Origin: Hyphomicrobiales bacterium
Lineage (GTDB): Bacteria > Pseudomonadota > Alphaproteobacteria > Rhizobiales > Rhizobiaceae
Assembly: GCA_002709005.1 (NCBI GenBank)
Contig: PAPH01000082.1
Span: 1 to 64,000 of the forward strand
DNA length: 64,000 nucleotides
Direction of reading: 5' to 3'
Positions 54,201-62,760 of this stretch are shown here, in pieces. The notes under the pieces are model-generated. The model was not told the DNA's origin. It made no database searches and was given only the letters and a program-made list of their open reading frames with translations. The position numbers and the translations under genes are program-made. Position 1 is the stretch's first letter, and each line of letters starts with the position of its first letter.

Positions 54201-54315
54201 TGGAATGATTTCCGGCACGGTGCTGGCGGTGATCTTCGTCCCGGTCTTCTACGTTGCTGTCACGGGGTTAACGCGTCGCACGAACCGGCCGCAGATGCTT
54301 TGCGATGAGAGCTAG
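51202..54315 (+). CDS. RND multidrug efflux transporter (AcrB/MexB-like, HAE1)
   Basis: This 1037-residue inner-membrane pump has the usual HAE1 length and marks: FFIDRPVFAWVIAIMI at the N-terminus, GATPQVINDSVTS, the proton-relay region GIIVDDAIVVVENVERLM (paired Asp, helix 4), TPALCATLLKP and a C-terminal LVVPLGVIGAVIA...GLSAKNAVLIVEFA. It exports hydrophobic or amphipathic compounds by proton antiport with the adaptor encoded upstream. No outer-membrane TolC-type gene follows, so the channel must come from elsewhere. The ATG at 51202 is preceded by AAGGG. Confidence 0.92.
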   Translation: MAQFFIDRPVFAWVIAIMIAIAGLIAIPQLPVSRFPTIAPPSVSIYASYPGATPQVINDSVTSLIEREISGAKNILYFDSSADSSGSTNITVTFKPGTDPELAQVDVQNRLKAVEPRLPEPVRRGGLSVESASSGFLMIVSLKSKDGSIDALSLDDYLVRNIAPELKRVAGVGRVQSFGSEAAMRIWIDPTRLLAHSISMAEVTQAIQLQNIQVAPGRLGDAPTVPGQKVSVPLNVSGQLQSAEEFADVILRSNPDGSRLTLGDIARIEVGAQSSGFDILDGGKPATAAAIQVTPGANAVNTSSGVRARLSELALTMPEGIDYAISYDTAPFVKVSIQKVAQTLVEAMVLVFLIMLLFLQNIRYTLIPAIVAPIALLGTFAVMLAIGYSINVLTMFGMVLAIGIIVDDAIVVVENVERLMAKEGLSPREATRKAMGEISSAVIGITLVLTAVFLPMGFASGSVGAIYRQFTVSMAVSILFSAFLALSLTPALCATLLKPVDRDHHQRKGVFGRFNRGFDRLTQRYTGWIAGLVQKTGRVMLVYLTILGAVAYGYVTLATAFVPEEDQGSFMTSFTLPAEATAERTRDVVDLFEKHVRTRPDIVNNLTIMGFGFSGSGPNTAMSFTTMKDWDQRSTNVDEELNAAAQAMAAANEGEIFSLKPPAIEELGTTSGFSLRLQDRANHGEKALAAAAAQITELASQSKLLSDVRVDGLPSGPSVTLEIDRQKAAAFGVAYSTISDTLSGAVGSTYVNDFPHDGRLQQVIIQAEPASRMQVDDVLNLHVRSDSGKMVRLSEIVTPKWSTIPLQVARYNGYPSTSLSGAAAKGVSSGKAMDELERLALKLPKGFAVEWTGESLQERQSGAQAPILMVFSFLIVFLVLAALYESWSVPLSVMLVVPLGVIGAVIAVHLRGLENDVFFKVGLITLIGLSAKNAVLIVEFARKRHMDGQGLAEAVVEAARLRLRPIVMTSLAFTLGVVPLVIASGASSETQNAIGTGLFGGMISGTVLAVIFVPVFYVAVTGLTRRTNRPQMLCDES

Positions 54316-54361
54316 TCGGGGAGGATTTTTGAAAAGATGCAGTTCGGCGCAAGTCACTGGT

Positions 54362-56302
54362 TCATTGATCGCTTTCAACCAAGGACGCCAGCCGCAAGGC
54401 GATGTGGATTTCCAGCGCCCGGATCGGATCATCCCAGTCGCCCAATATCTGACGCAGCGATTCAAGGCGCTGACGGATCGTGTTGATGTGCAGACCGAGT
54501 GCGGTTGCGGTGCGTTGCATGTTGTACTTGTTTTCCAGGTAGCACAGCAGGGTCTTCCTCAACTCTGCGGCCTGGCGAGGCGACCTGTCGTTGATGGGGC
54601 TCAGGATGCGTTCCATGTAGTTCGCGATGTTCGCGGGCTCTCCGGTCTCGAAGAGGCGGGCGAACAAGTTGATTTCGGACTGCGCGACGAAATGATGGAG
54701 GGATCTCATCTTCAGCATGACGCGCAGTGCCTGGCTGAGTTCCTTGAAGCGTGTGCAGGCCTCTCCCAGGTCCGTGAAAGCATCCGAAACCATGCCGCCG
54801 GGCTTCCAGGACCGCGCTGATTTTTGCAGGAGCTTGATGAAGGCCCGAACCGCATCTTCGGCGCCCAGGGCGACATATACATCGTCGGTGAGGTCGATGA
54901 GGATGTTGGAGCGCGACGCGCAGTCCTCGATGAGTGTTGTCCGCGCGTCTCGGTCGGTGTCCTGTCCCGCAATCAGGAGAAGCATGACGGCTTCGTCGGA
55001 ATGGAGATCGAGGCGGTCGCGGATCGCGGAGACGGTCGAGGGATCCGCAGGAACCACCCTCACGAGATGGCGCAGCAGCGTCGAGGATGCGATCAGCTTT
55101 TCCGTGTCACGCTTCTCGTTCCAGAGTTTGGCGATCGACAATGCCACCGCGCTCCGCTCGAGATTGCGTATCTCGATGGCGTCGAGTTCACCCTGGTGGC
55201 AGATCACCAGGCACTCGCCGCTTCCGCTCCATCCGTGCAGCGCGATTACCCTGCACTGTTCGTCGACAAGGTGATGCATGACCACCGACCGTCCCGTATG
55301 GCGGGACTGGGAGGTCGACCGGATCAGGGCCGTCGTGTCGAAACCGCCTGATTTGAAGTCGCTTGCCAGTCGTCCGCGATAGGCCGAGGCAACATACTCG
55401 TCGCGGATGCGCAGTTCGCCGTCGAAAAGGAATATCGCACCGCCGATCTGGTTGGCCATGCGTTGCAGAAATTTCTGCATTTCGCCGCCGGCCGCCAGCA
55501 GCGATGTCATCTCGTCGTGGGCGGCCGCTGAGGCCTCGACGCGCTGGATGTGCTCGATCAGGGCATTGCGGTTGCGTTGGGCTTCGTTGAGGGCTTCCGA
55601 CAACATCCGGAAGGCATTGGCATTTCGCATCGCCACCCCGGCATGGAGCGCGAAGGATCCGAGTACGGACATGTTTCGTCCGCTGAGCTTTCTCGCATAA
55701 CGGTCCGCGACGAACAGGAAACCATGGACTTCGCCGTCGGCAAGGATCGGAAAGCCGGCGAGTGAAACGATGTTCTCTACTCGAAAGGCCCGGTCGAGCT
55801 CCGGCAGATGATTGAAGCGCGTATCGTTGAGATAGTCCTGGGTATCGAAGAAGCTCTTCGATTGCATGATGAGGCTGACCGCACCGTATTCGAAGTTGCT
55901 GGTCATGACCGCGGTTGACGGTGACAGATAGCCTTCGGAGGCGACCGAGCGGAACAATCCGCTTTCCTCGTCGAGGGTGGTCACCCATGCCAGGTTTGCG
56001 CCGACGAGGCTTCGCGCGCGCGAGACGATCGTCTGGAACAGGGTGTGCGGTTCGAGTGTCCTTGAAAGGTCGTGCGCGGTTTCGATCAGGAGGTTCAGCC
56101 CCTTCTCCGAAAGCGCCGTGTCGCGCATCGATTGTCCGACCTGAGTGATGGCAGCCTGCAACTGCTTGAGGTCGGCGCCGCTCATCGAAGAGGGCGCCTG
56201 GTTCGCCAAGGCCTCCACCTCGGCCGCAACCTCGGCCTCGTCGCCGTCATTGGCGATCTTCGACAGCACGTTCATGACGGCCGTCAGAGCCGTGTTTTCC
56301 AT
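54362..56302 (-). CDS. GAF-domain regulator with PucR-type C-terminal helix-turn-helix
   Basis: This 646-residue protein has a GAF sensor domain (about 75-230; VGANLAWVTTLDEESGLFRSVASEGYLS, SLAGFPILADGEVHGFLFVADRYARKLSG), a coiled linker (about 230-260), a second sensor-like region, and a C-terminal PucR/CdaR-type helix-turn-helix (YLENKYNMQRTATALGLHIN, NTIRQRLESLRQILG). It probably controls the divergent BKACE/ABC operon in response to a small ligand. A TTG start 36 bases upstream is possible; ATG at 56302 was chosen. Confidence 0.8.
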   Translation of the reverse strand: MENTALTAVMNVLSKIANDGDEAEVAAEVEALANQAPSSMSGADLKQLQAAITQVGQSMRDTALSEKGLNLLIETAHDLSRTLEPHTLFQTIVSRARSLVGANLAWVTTLDEESGLFRSVASEGYLSPSTAVMTSNFEYGAVSLIMQSKSFFDTQDYLNDTRFNHLPELDRAFRVENIVSLAGFPILADGEVHGFLFVADRYARKLSGRNMSVLGSFALHAGVAMRNANAFRMLSEALNEAQRNRNALIEHIQRVEASAAAHDEMTSLLAAGGEMQKFLQRMANQIGGAIFLFDGELRIRDEYVASAYRGRLASDFKSGGFDTTALIRSTSQSRHTGRSVVMHHLVDEQCRVIALHGWSGSGECLVICHQGELDAIEIRNLERSAVALSIAKLWNEKRDTEKLIASSTLLRHLVRVVPADPSTVSAIRDRLDLHSDEAVMLLLIAGQDTDRDARTTLIEDCASRSNILIDLTDDVYVALGAEDAVRAFIKLLQKSARSWKPGGMVSDAFTDLGEACTRFKELSQALRVMLKMRSLHHFVAQSEINLFARLFETGEPANIANYMERILSPINDRSPRQAAELRKTLLCYLENKYNMQRTATALGLHINTIRQRLESLRQILGDWDDPIRALEIHIALRLASLVESDQ

Positions 56303-56566
56303 CGCGTCCACCCTGCCTCCCGCAAAGCCATCCAGCAACGACTGGCACGGCAGCTCCGCCGATGCGTATGTCGGAACAATACATATTATTTTTGAATTTT
56401 TGGAGCTTAATCACATATCTGGACCCGCTTCTCAGGTTTACGTTTTTCGACACGCTCAGTGGAGTGAGCGCCCGGGGAGGGGCATGGCAAAGTTCGAGAG
56501 AAGCGGTCTGTATGCGGATCGGGCGTCACAACTGCGCAGGCTGGGTCCTGCGGGTGGGTGCGGCCG
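56303..56566. promoter_or_regulatory. Divergent promoter region between GAF regulator and BKACE operon
   Basis: This 264-base stretch contains an AT-rich block at about 56374-56420 (ACATATTATTTTTGAATTTTT) that stands out from GC-rich surroundings and probably carries the divergent promoters. No clear palindrome or gene was seen. Confidence 0.4.
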
Positions 56567-57493
56567 ATGAAGCCCGTCAAGCGCAAGGTCATCATATCCT
56601 GTGCGGTCACGGGGCGGATGCACACGCCTTCGATGTCCGAAAACCTGCCTTGCTCGCCCGAGCAGATAACCCAGCAGTCGATTGACGCCGCGCGCGCCGG
56701 GGCCTCCATTCTGCACCTGCATGCACGCAATCCGTCCGACGGAAGTCCGACGAGCGATCCCGCCATATTTGACCTTGTTCTTCCGCGCCTCGCCGAGGGG
56801 ACCGACGCAATCATCGTTACCCCGGCAAGCCCAGGCCCTGTTTCCGGGCCCCCGGATCTGCGCTCGATCCAGATGGGCTCGACGAACCACACCTTCAGCA
56901 AAGCGGCCCGTGGTATCTCCGACTGGAATTTCGCCTGGGAGAAGCCCTATCTGGAAGCTTCCGAGGACGGCGTTCTGCGCAACAGTTTCCGCGACATGAA
57001 ATCGGCGCTCGCCGGATCTGCGGCACGGCCTGGCTGCTGGCTGTTCGAATGTCATGATCTGGGCCACCTCTACAACCTCGCCCAACTGGTCGGGGAAGGC
57101 CTGGTCAATGCGCCCCTGTTCATCGAGTTTTCGCTCGGCATTGCGGGAGGGTTGAACTCCGACCCGGAGAACCTCTTCCTGATGCGCAGCACTGCGGACC
57201 GGCTGTTCGGCCGTCAGAATTACGAGTTCTCGGTGATGGCAGCGGGTCGGCACCAGATCTCGCTCGTCACCATGGCGGCTATCATGGGAGGGCATGCGCG
57301 AGTTGGCCTCGGCGACAGCCTCTATCTGGGCAAGGGACTATTGGCGACGTCCAACGCCGCGCAGGTGCTGAAAATCCGCAGGATTCTCGAAGACCTGTCC
57401 CTTGAGATCGCCACGCCCGACGAAACGCGGGCTATCCTGCAGATCGAGGGGCCTGCGGCCTCTGCATACAAGGAAGCCGGATCGAATGGCTGA
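56567..57493 (+). CDS. BKACE-family (DUF849) beta-keto acid cleavage-like enzyme
   Basis: This 308-residue TIM-barrel protein belongs to the beta-keto acid cleavage enzyme family, which transfers an acetyl unit from a beta-keto acid to acetyl-CoA. The zinc ligands His50 and His52 in ILHLHARNP and the N-terminal AVTGRMHTPSMS are present. The usual C-terminal VGLED, holding another metal ligand (Glu) and a catalytic Asp, reads VGLGD here, so the Glu is replaced by Gly. ATG at 56567 was chosen over a GTG at 56558. Its stop overlaps the permease gene. The physiological keto acid is unknown. Confidence 0.78.
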   Translation: MKPVKRKVIISCAVTGRMHTPSMSENLPCSPEQITQQSIDAARAGASILHLHARNPSDGSPTSDPAIFDLVLPRLAEGTDAIIVTPASPGPVSGPPDLRSIQMGSTNHTFSKAARGISDWNFAWEKPYLEASEDGVLRNSFRDMKSALAGSAARPGCWLFECHDLGHLYNLAQLVGEGLVNAPLFIEFSLGIAGGLNSDPENLFLMRSTADRLFGRQNYEFSVMAAGRHQISLVTMAAIMGGHARVGLGDSLYLGKGLLATSNAAQVLKIRRILEDLSLEIATPDETRAILQIEGPAASAYKEAGSNG

Positions 57494-58493
57494 GCGTAAG
57501 TCCATGGCAGAAGCCGGCAGGCGCAAGAGGAACCTCCTCGAGATCATCGTCGTGGCGGTGACCGTTGCGCTGATCGTGATCTTTTCGGTGGTGGTCGACG
57601 GTTTCGCCACTTTCGGGAATTTCCGCGTCATCCTGTCCAATTCGGCATCCCTCGTCATCCTGAGTTGCGGGATGGCCGTGGTGATCATTTCGCGCGGCCT
57701 CGATCTTTCCCTGGTCGCGGTCATGATCGCAGGCGCGACCACCTTCACGATCTTCATCAATGCGGACATGCCTGTCGCCCTGGCGTTGTTGCTCACGGTC
57801 GGGGCGATGGTGATGATCGGCCTCGCGAATGCCTGGCTGATCGCCTATGTCGAGATCCCGGCCATGCTGGCGACGCTCGCATCGGCGATGCTGGTGGTGG
57901 GCCTTTTCCGCTTCGCCATCCTGCAGGGTGAATTTCTCCTTTTGCTTTCCAAGACCAACCCGGCGGTGATCGCCCTTTCGGGGGATTTGCTGCCCGGGGT
58001 TTCGGTATCGGCGGTGGTGATGGTGGCGGCCTTGCTCGTCACCTGGTTTCTGCTTCGCGGATCGGCGGCCGGGCGGACGATCTATGCCATGGGCGACAAT
58101 TTCCAGGCGGCGCGGCTGACGGGGCTTCCGGTGCGCACCACCACGATCACCGTCTACGTCTTCGCGGCGCTTGCGGCGCTTTGCGCAGGACTGGTGATGT
58201 CGGCGGCGAGCGGCGCGGTGGATTTCCGAACCGTCACCAACGGAACGCTTCTGTTCGAGGTCATTCTGGTCGTCGTGCTGGGCGGAATACCGCTCAGAGG
58301 CGGGCGCGGCGGCGTCCTCAACATCATCATCGGCGTGGCACTCATTGCCGTTCTCCGCAACGGGATGACGCTCATGAACTTCACCGCGCAGATGCAGGAC
58401 GTGCTGAAGGGCCTCGTCCTGATCGTGGCGATCGTCGCCGACAACTACTTCAACCCCAGAGACACGGAAACCGACACCGTCGGGGACCTGTGA
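57486..58493 (+). CDS. Ribose-type ABC importer permease
   Basis: This 335-residue membrane protein of the BPD_transp_2 (RbsC-like) family has many hydrophobic helices and the blocks SCGMAVVIISRGLDLSLVAVM, GRTIYAMGDNFQAARLTGLPV and VVLGGIPLRGGRGGVL. It is one of two permeases in this operon and presumably pairs with the permease-propeller fusion as a heterodimer. The ATG at 57486 overlaps the BKACE stop by 8 bases; a second ATG at 57504 is possible. Confidence 0.85.
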   Translation: MAERKSMAEAGRRKRNLLEIIVVAVTVALIVIFSVVVDGFATFGNFRVILSNSASLVILSCGMAVVIISRGLDLSLVAVMIAGATTFTIFINADMPVALALLLTVGAMVMIGLANAWLIAYVEIPAMLATLASAMLVVGLFRFAILQGEFLLLLSKTNPAVIALSGDLLPGVSVSAVVMVAALLVTWFLLRGSAAGRTIYAMGDNFQAARLTGLPVRTTTITVYVFAALAALCAGLVMSAASGAVDFRTVTNGTLLFEVILVVVLGGIPLRGGRGGVLNIIIGVALIAVLRNGMTLMNFTAQMQDVLKGLVLIVAIVADNYFNPRDTETDTVGDL

Positions 58494-58521
58494 GACTACC
58501 CGACCAACAAAGGAGGAGACC

Positions 58522-59511
58522 ATGTTGAGCAGTTTGGGAATTAAGATCCGCGGTGCCGCGAGCAGCGCCATCGTCGGAGCGTGCGTTCTGCTTGGAGGAA
58601 GCGGACATGCATCGGCCGATGTCGACATTTCCGGCAAGAAAGTCATCTTCGTCCCCATCGCGATGGGCATTTCGCTGACCGAGGGATGGGCGCGGCGGAT
58701 GCGTGAGCATGCAGACATCCACGGCTACACGCTCGATATCCGCGATGCGGCCTTCAACACCGGCGCGATGTCGGAGCTTCTTGCCAAGGCGATCACCGAG
58801 AAGCCGGACGTCCTCGTCGTCCACAACCCGACCGTCCAGCTTCTGGCGCGCCAGATCAAGCAGGCGGAATCGGAAGGCATCAAGGTGCTGCAGGTGAACC
58901 TGCAGTCGAACCAGGCCTCGTCGGCTTTCGTCGGCGCGAACTGGGAGCGTATCGGCCGCGAGATCGCGGAGGATATCGTCAAGGAGTGCGGCGAGGGCAG
59001 CGGCAAGTCGGGCAAGGTATCGATCATTCCCGGCCAGCTTACCGCGGCAGACAGCGTCATCATGAACGAGGCTGCCTTCAAGGTTTTCGAAGCGCATCCG
59101 GAGATTGAGGTCGTTTCCAACCAGGCGTCCGACTGGGAGCCGGAAAAGGCGCGCCAGATCACGGCCACCGTGCTGCAGCAGCATCCGGATCTTTGCGCCG
59201 TCTTCGGCCACTGGGACGTGCACACGATGGGCGCCGGCAATGCCGTCAAGGATGCCGGTCTCGCCGACGATGTCCTCGTCTATGCCACGGGCGGCGGCGA
59301 CGACGTGGCCTGCAAGGCGGTGGAGGACAAGGTTCTCGATCGTGTCTGGAGCTATGACGCCGATGGTCAGGGCCGCGACGTGGGCACGATGGTCGACCTT
59401 CTGCTTCAGGGCGCTTCCGGCGCCGATGGCGCGATGATGGAGGTCGAATCGCCGATGAAGATCATCAAGGCCGGCGATTCCTACGATCCCGATCTTTGCT
59501 GGAAGATGTGA
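58522..59511 (+). CDS. ABC importer substrate-binding protein (Peripla_BP_4)
   Basis: This 329-residue protein has a Sec signal peptide (cleavage near GHASADVD, residue 33) and the two-lobed ribose-binding-protein pattern (IFVPIAMGISLTEGW, VLQVNLQSNQASSAFVGANW, CAVFGHWDVHTMGAGNAVKD, GGGDDVACKAVED). AAAGGAGGAGA gives it the strongest ribosome site of the operon. It captures the ligand of the importer in the periplasm. A stable hairpin follows its stop. Confidence 0.87.
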   Translation: MLSSLGIKIRGAASSAIVGACVLLGGSGHASADVDISGKKVIFVPIAMGISLTEGWARRMREHADIHGYTLDIRDAAFNTGAMSELLAKAITEKPDVLVVHNPTVQLLARQIKQAESEGIKVLQVNLQSNQASSAFVGANWERIGREIAEDIVKECGEGSGKSGKVSIIPGQLTAADSVIMNEAAFKVFEAHPEIEVVSNQASDWEPEKARQITATVLQQHPDLCAVFGHWDVHTMGAGNAVKDAGLADDVLVYATGGGDDVACKAVEDKVLDRVWSYDADGQGRDVGTMVDLLLQGASGADGAMMEVESPMKIIKAGDSYDPDLCWKM

Positions 59512-59533
59512 CCGGTCGCTAGAGACGCATAGT

Positions 59534-59561
59534 CCCGCGGGGTCGAAAGCGGCCCTGCGGG
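59534..59561 (+). terminator. Intercistronic hairpin after the binding-protein gene
   Basis: CCCGCGGGGTCG pairs with CGGCCCTGCGGG over 12 bp (two G-T pairs) around a four-base AAAG loop. It lies 22 bases after the binding-protein stop and before the next permease gene. No T-run follows, so it probably protects the upstream message. Confidence 0.55.
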
Positions 59562-59583
59562 CGATATCCGATGGGATTTCCCG

Positions 59584-61713
59584 ATGTCAGCCGACTTTAA
59601 ATTCGCCAGTTTGCCGAAGCAGCGCGTGCCGCGCGTCGTCATCTCCACGAGACGCATTATCGCGGATGTGCTGTCCAGCGGCTGGGTCGAGAGCATGATC
59701 CCGTTCCTCGCGTTCGTCTGTGTGGTGATCGGCATTCTGCTGACGACGCAGGACTACTTCGTCGCTTCGAACCTTAGAAATCTCGCGCAATATTCGGCCG
59801 ATGGCGGCTTGATCGTGCTGGCGATGCTGATCGTGGTCGCGGTCGGCGGGATCGATCTGTCGGTCGGCTCCAATTTCGCCATGTCCGCCTTCGTCGCCCT
59901 GTTCTGCTTTCATATTCTCGGCCTCCCGGTTCCGGTGGTCATGGTGGCGAGCCTGGCATGCGGTGCCCTGATCGGAGCGACCAACGGCATTCTCGCCGGC
60001 CTGCTCGGCTGCGGCGCGCTTCTCACCACGCTCGGGACGATGATCACGGTACGCGGCATTTTCACCATGTCGTCGCAGGCCCGGATGGTGGAAATTTCCA
60101 CCAGTGCCCGGGCGGATGACCTTTGGGACTGGGTCGGCTTCGAGAAGCTCATGACCATGCCCGTCAGCTTCTGGGTGCTGCTGATTGTGGCGGTGCTCAT
60201 CTTCGTGCTTTTCCGTCAGACCCGCTTCGGCTGGCATGTTCTCGCCGTCGGCGGCAACCGCAAGGCGGCCCGCCATGGTGGTATCCGCGTCAAGTGGACG
60301 ATCTTCTTCTCCTATGTCTTGACCGGCCTCATCGTTGGTCTGGCAGGCTTTCTCTATGCCGCGCGGCAGAACAGCATCAGCTCGGATACCGGGATCGGCA
60401 TGGAGTTCTTCGTCCTCACCGCGCTCGTCGTCGGGCTGGGTGGTTTCGTCCCCGGCCGCGGCGCGGTGGTGCCCGTGCTGATCGGCTTCCTGACAATCTA
60501 TCTGCTCAACAATGCGATGATCAATTCGGGTTTCCGGGGGGATTTCGTGCAGCTTTCCATGGGCGCGATCATCATTCTCATCCTGGCGATCGATGTGAAG
60601 TTCCGGAAAAACCGCCATCGCCTGCTGGCGTCAACCTATCTCGACCCGGTCAAGATCACCCTGGTGCCGACCAGGGGCATGGCCGGACTGATGCCGGACG
60701 AAACGGCGCGCAAGCTTACCGGCGCACAGATCCTGGCAAGCGGCAAACTCGACGGCCCCGAGGACGTCATCCTCGACGAAGAAGGCAATCTCTACTGCGG
60801 AAATCGCGACGGGCGCATCGTCAAACTCGCCGCTCCCGACTACACCGAGATGAGCGTTGTCGCGAAAATCGGCGGACGGCCTCTCGGCCTCGCTTTCGAT
60901 GCCGACGGCCGTATCGTGACCTGCGTCGCCGGGATGGGCCTGATCCGGGTGACACTCGAGGGAGAGGTCGAGCTTCTCACCGACCTGACGGCCCGAAGCC
61001 TGTTCAGCGTGCAGGACGACACCTCGATCCGCATGGCGGACGACCTCGATATCGCTCCCGACGGCACGATCTATTTCAGCGACGCGACCAAACGTTATGA
61101 CATGGACAACTGGGGTCTCGACCTGCTGGAAGGCCGGCCGAACGGACGGCTGTTGAGCTATGATCCGAAGTCGCGAAAGACCCGGACGGTCTGCGACAAT
61201 CTCGTCTTCCCCAACGGGGTGTGCCTCACCCATGATGGCAGGCATCTGCTGGTCGCCAGCACATGGGGCTGTTCGATCCTGATCTTCGATCTCAACGACC
61301 TTTCAGCCGGACCGAGGGTCTTCCTGGATGGCCTGCCCGGCTATCCCGACAACGTCAACCGAAGCTCCGATGGCGGATACTGGATCGCCCTTGCGGGCAT
61401 GCGGAACCCGATCATGGACCAGGCGATGAAGTATCCGCGCCTGCGGCAGCGGATGTCTCGACGCGTGCCGCCCACCAACTGGCTGTTCGGCAACCTCAAC
61501 ATCGGCGGCGTGCTCAAGATCGACGGCGCCGGGAAGATCGTCGACGCGCTCTGGGATGCGCCCGATGGCCCACTCTACATGATCACCTCGATGCGCGAGC
61601 ACAAGGGCAGCCTTTTCCTGGGCGGCGTGACCAACGACAAGATCGGCCGGCTCGAACTGGAGGACGCCGATCGGGATTGGACGGGTCCGCAAAGCTACCG
61701 GGGGAGGAGCTAG
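59584..61713 (+). CDS. ABC permease fused to a C-terminal SMP-30/strictosidine-synthase-like beta-propeller
   Basis: This 709-residue protein fuses two families in one frame. Residues about 1-345 are a ribose-type permease (IVVAVGGIDLSVGSNFAMSA; GWHVLAVGGNRKAARHGGIRV; GLGGFVPGRGAVVP). Residues about 375-705 are a six-bladed propeller of the SMP-30/gluconolactonase/strictosidine-synthase-like group, with LDGPEDVILDEEGNLYCGNRDG, MADDLDIAPDGTIYFSD, NGVCLTHDGRHLLV and GLPGYPDNVNRSSDGGYWIA. Both ends of such permeases normally face the cytoplasm, so the propeller would act on the ligand as it enters. Lactone or ester hydrolysis is the family inference. I found no frame break. Confidence 0.8.
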   Translation: MSADFKFASLPKQRVPRVVISTRRIIADVLSSGWVESMIPFLAFVCVVIGILLTTQDYFVASNLRNLAQYSADGGLIVLAMLIVVAVGGIDLSVGSNFAMSAFVALFCFHILGLPVPVVMVASLACGALIGATNGILAGLLGCGALLTTLGTMITVRGIFTMSSQARMVEISTSARADDLWDWVGFEKLMTMPVSFWVLLIVAVLIFVLFRQTRFGWHVLAVGGNRKAARHGGIRVKWTIFFSYVLTGLIVGLAGFLYAARQNSISSDTGIGMEFFVLTALVVGLGGFVPGRGAVVPVLIGFLTIYLLNNAMINSGFRGDFVQLSMGAIIILILAIDVKFRKNRHRLLASTYLDPVKITLVPTRGMAGLMPDETARKLTGAQILASGKLDGPEDVILDEEGNLYCGNRDGRIVKLAAPDYTEMSVVAKIGGRPLGLAFDADGRIVTCVAGMGLIRVTLEGEVELLTDLTARSLFSVQDDTSIRMADDLDIAPDGTIYFSDATKRYDMDNWGLDLLEGRPNGRLLSYDPKSRKTRTVCDNLVFPNGVCLTHDGRHLLVASTWGCSILIFDLNDLSAGPRVFLDGLPGYPDNVNRSSDGGYWIALAGMRNPIMDQAMKYPRLRQRMSRRVPPTNWLFGNLNIGGVLKIDGAGKIVDALWDAPDGPLYMITSMREHKGSLFLGGVTNDKIGRLELEDADRDWTGPQSYRGRS

Positions 61714-61716
61714 GCC

Positions 61717-62760
61717 ATGTTTTTGAGGTCCCGCAAATCCGAAACTCCCGCCATGACCCTGGAAGGCGTCCTCGGCCCCAATACGTTCATCGATGAAGCC
61801 GAGGGCATGGCGGTCGCTTCGCCCAGGGCACTTTGCCTCCACGCCGACGGGCGGTTGCTCATCGCATCGGGCAACGCGGTCCTGGCACTGTCCGGTTGGG
61901 GCAGGCAGCCGGAAGCCTGGGCGAAATTCGCGATGCCCGTAACCGCGCTGTGTGCGAGCCCGGACGGCCATGTCGCGGCCGGCCTGGCTGACGGAACGAT
62001 CGCTGTTCGAGACATGGCTGGAGGGGTTCTTGAAGGATGGGGCCGTCCCGAAAACATCGCCTCCGCGGTTGATGCGATCTTTCTTGCCGAAGGGGAGATT
62101 GCCGTCATCGACAACGGTTATCGGGCCGATGAGGACATTCTCTCGCTTGCCGCATGGGACGAGAAGCCACGGGGCCAGATCGTGGCGATTCGCCGGGACG
62201 GGACAACGCGACGTCTCTCAAGCGTCCTCCATTGCCCGATGGGCGTAGCGCGTGACAGCGCCGGGGAACTGGTCGTCAGCCTCTTCGAACGGGCGTCGAT
62301 CGTCGATCTGTCCGGCAAGGTCAGGCAATCCGGGTTCCCGGCCTATCTCGGTCGTATTCGGAATTCGGACAATGGCTATCTCATCTCCTGTCTTTCGCGC
62401 CGCGATCCGCTCATCGAGTTCTTCAAGACGGAAAAGGACTTCGTCGCCGAGATGAAGGAGAAGATCGATCCCCGACACTGGATGTCGCCGCGCGCCAACC
62501 CGGAGTTCAGTCACGAGTTCCCAATCGAGCTGGGCGCGACGCGCCTTTTCGGGGAGATCAAGCCCTGGGCACCGTCATTCTCCTATGGCCTCGTCATAGA
62601 GACCGGCGCGGACTTCATCCCGACCGGCTCGGCGCATTCGGCCGCCAACGGCGGCCGTCATGCGATCAGCGATGCAATCCGCTGGGACGACACGGTCGTT
62701 GCGATAAGCCTGGCGAGCGGCGAGCTTCTCCGCTTTTCATTCGAAAGGGAAGCCGCATGA
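61717..62760 (+). CDS. Beta-propeller protein, SMP-30/strictosidine-synthase-like
   Basis: This 347-residue protein has repeated short strands of a beta-propeller (ALCLHADGRLLIASGNAVLAL, ALCASPDGHVAAGLADGTIAV, PMGVARDSAGELVVSLF) and conserved bits such as IRNSDNGYLISCLSRRDP that mirror the propeller of the preceding fusion. It has no signal peptide and is probably cytoplasmic. The ATG has GGGGAGGAG upstream within the preceding gene's last codons. Its stop overlaps the ATPase start (ATGA). It may be a second lactonase-type enzyme or a sensor; chemistry is not determined. Confidence 0.65.
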   Translation: MFLRSRKSETPAMTLEGVLGPNTFIDEAEGMAVASPRALCLHADGRLLIASGNAVLALSGWGRQPEAWAKFAMPVTALCASPDGHVAAGLADGTIAVRDMAGGVLEGWGRPENIASAVDAIFLAEGEIAVIDNGYRADEDILSLAAWDEKPRGQIVAIRRDGTTRRLSSVLHCPMGVARDSAGELVVSLFERASIVDLSGKVRQSGFPAYLGRIRNSDNGYLISCLSRRDPLIEFFKTEKDFVAEMKEKIDPRHWMSPRANPEFSHEFPIELGATRLFGEIKPWAPSFSYGLVIETGADFIPTGSAHSAANGGRHAISDAIRWDDTVVAISLASGELLRFSFEREAA

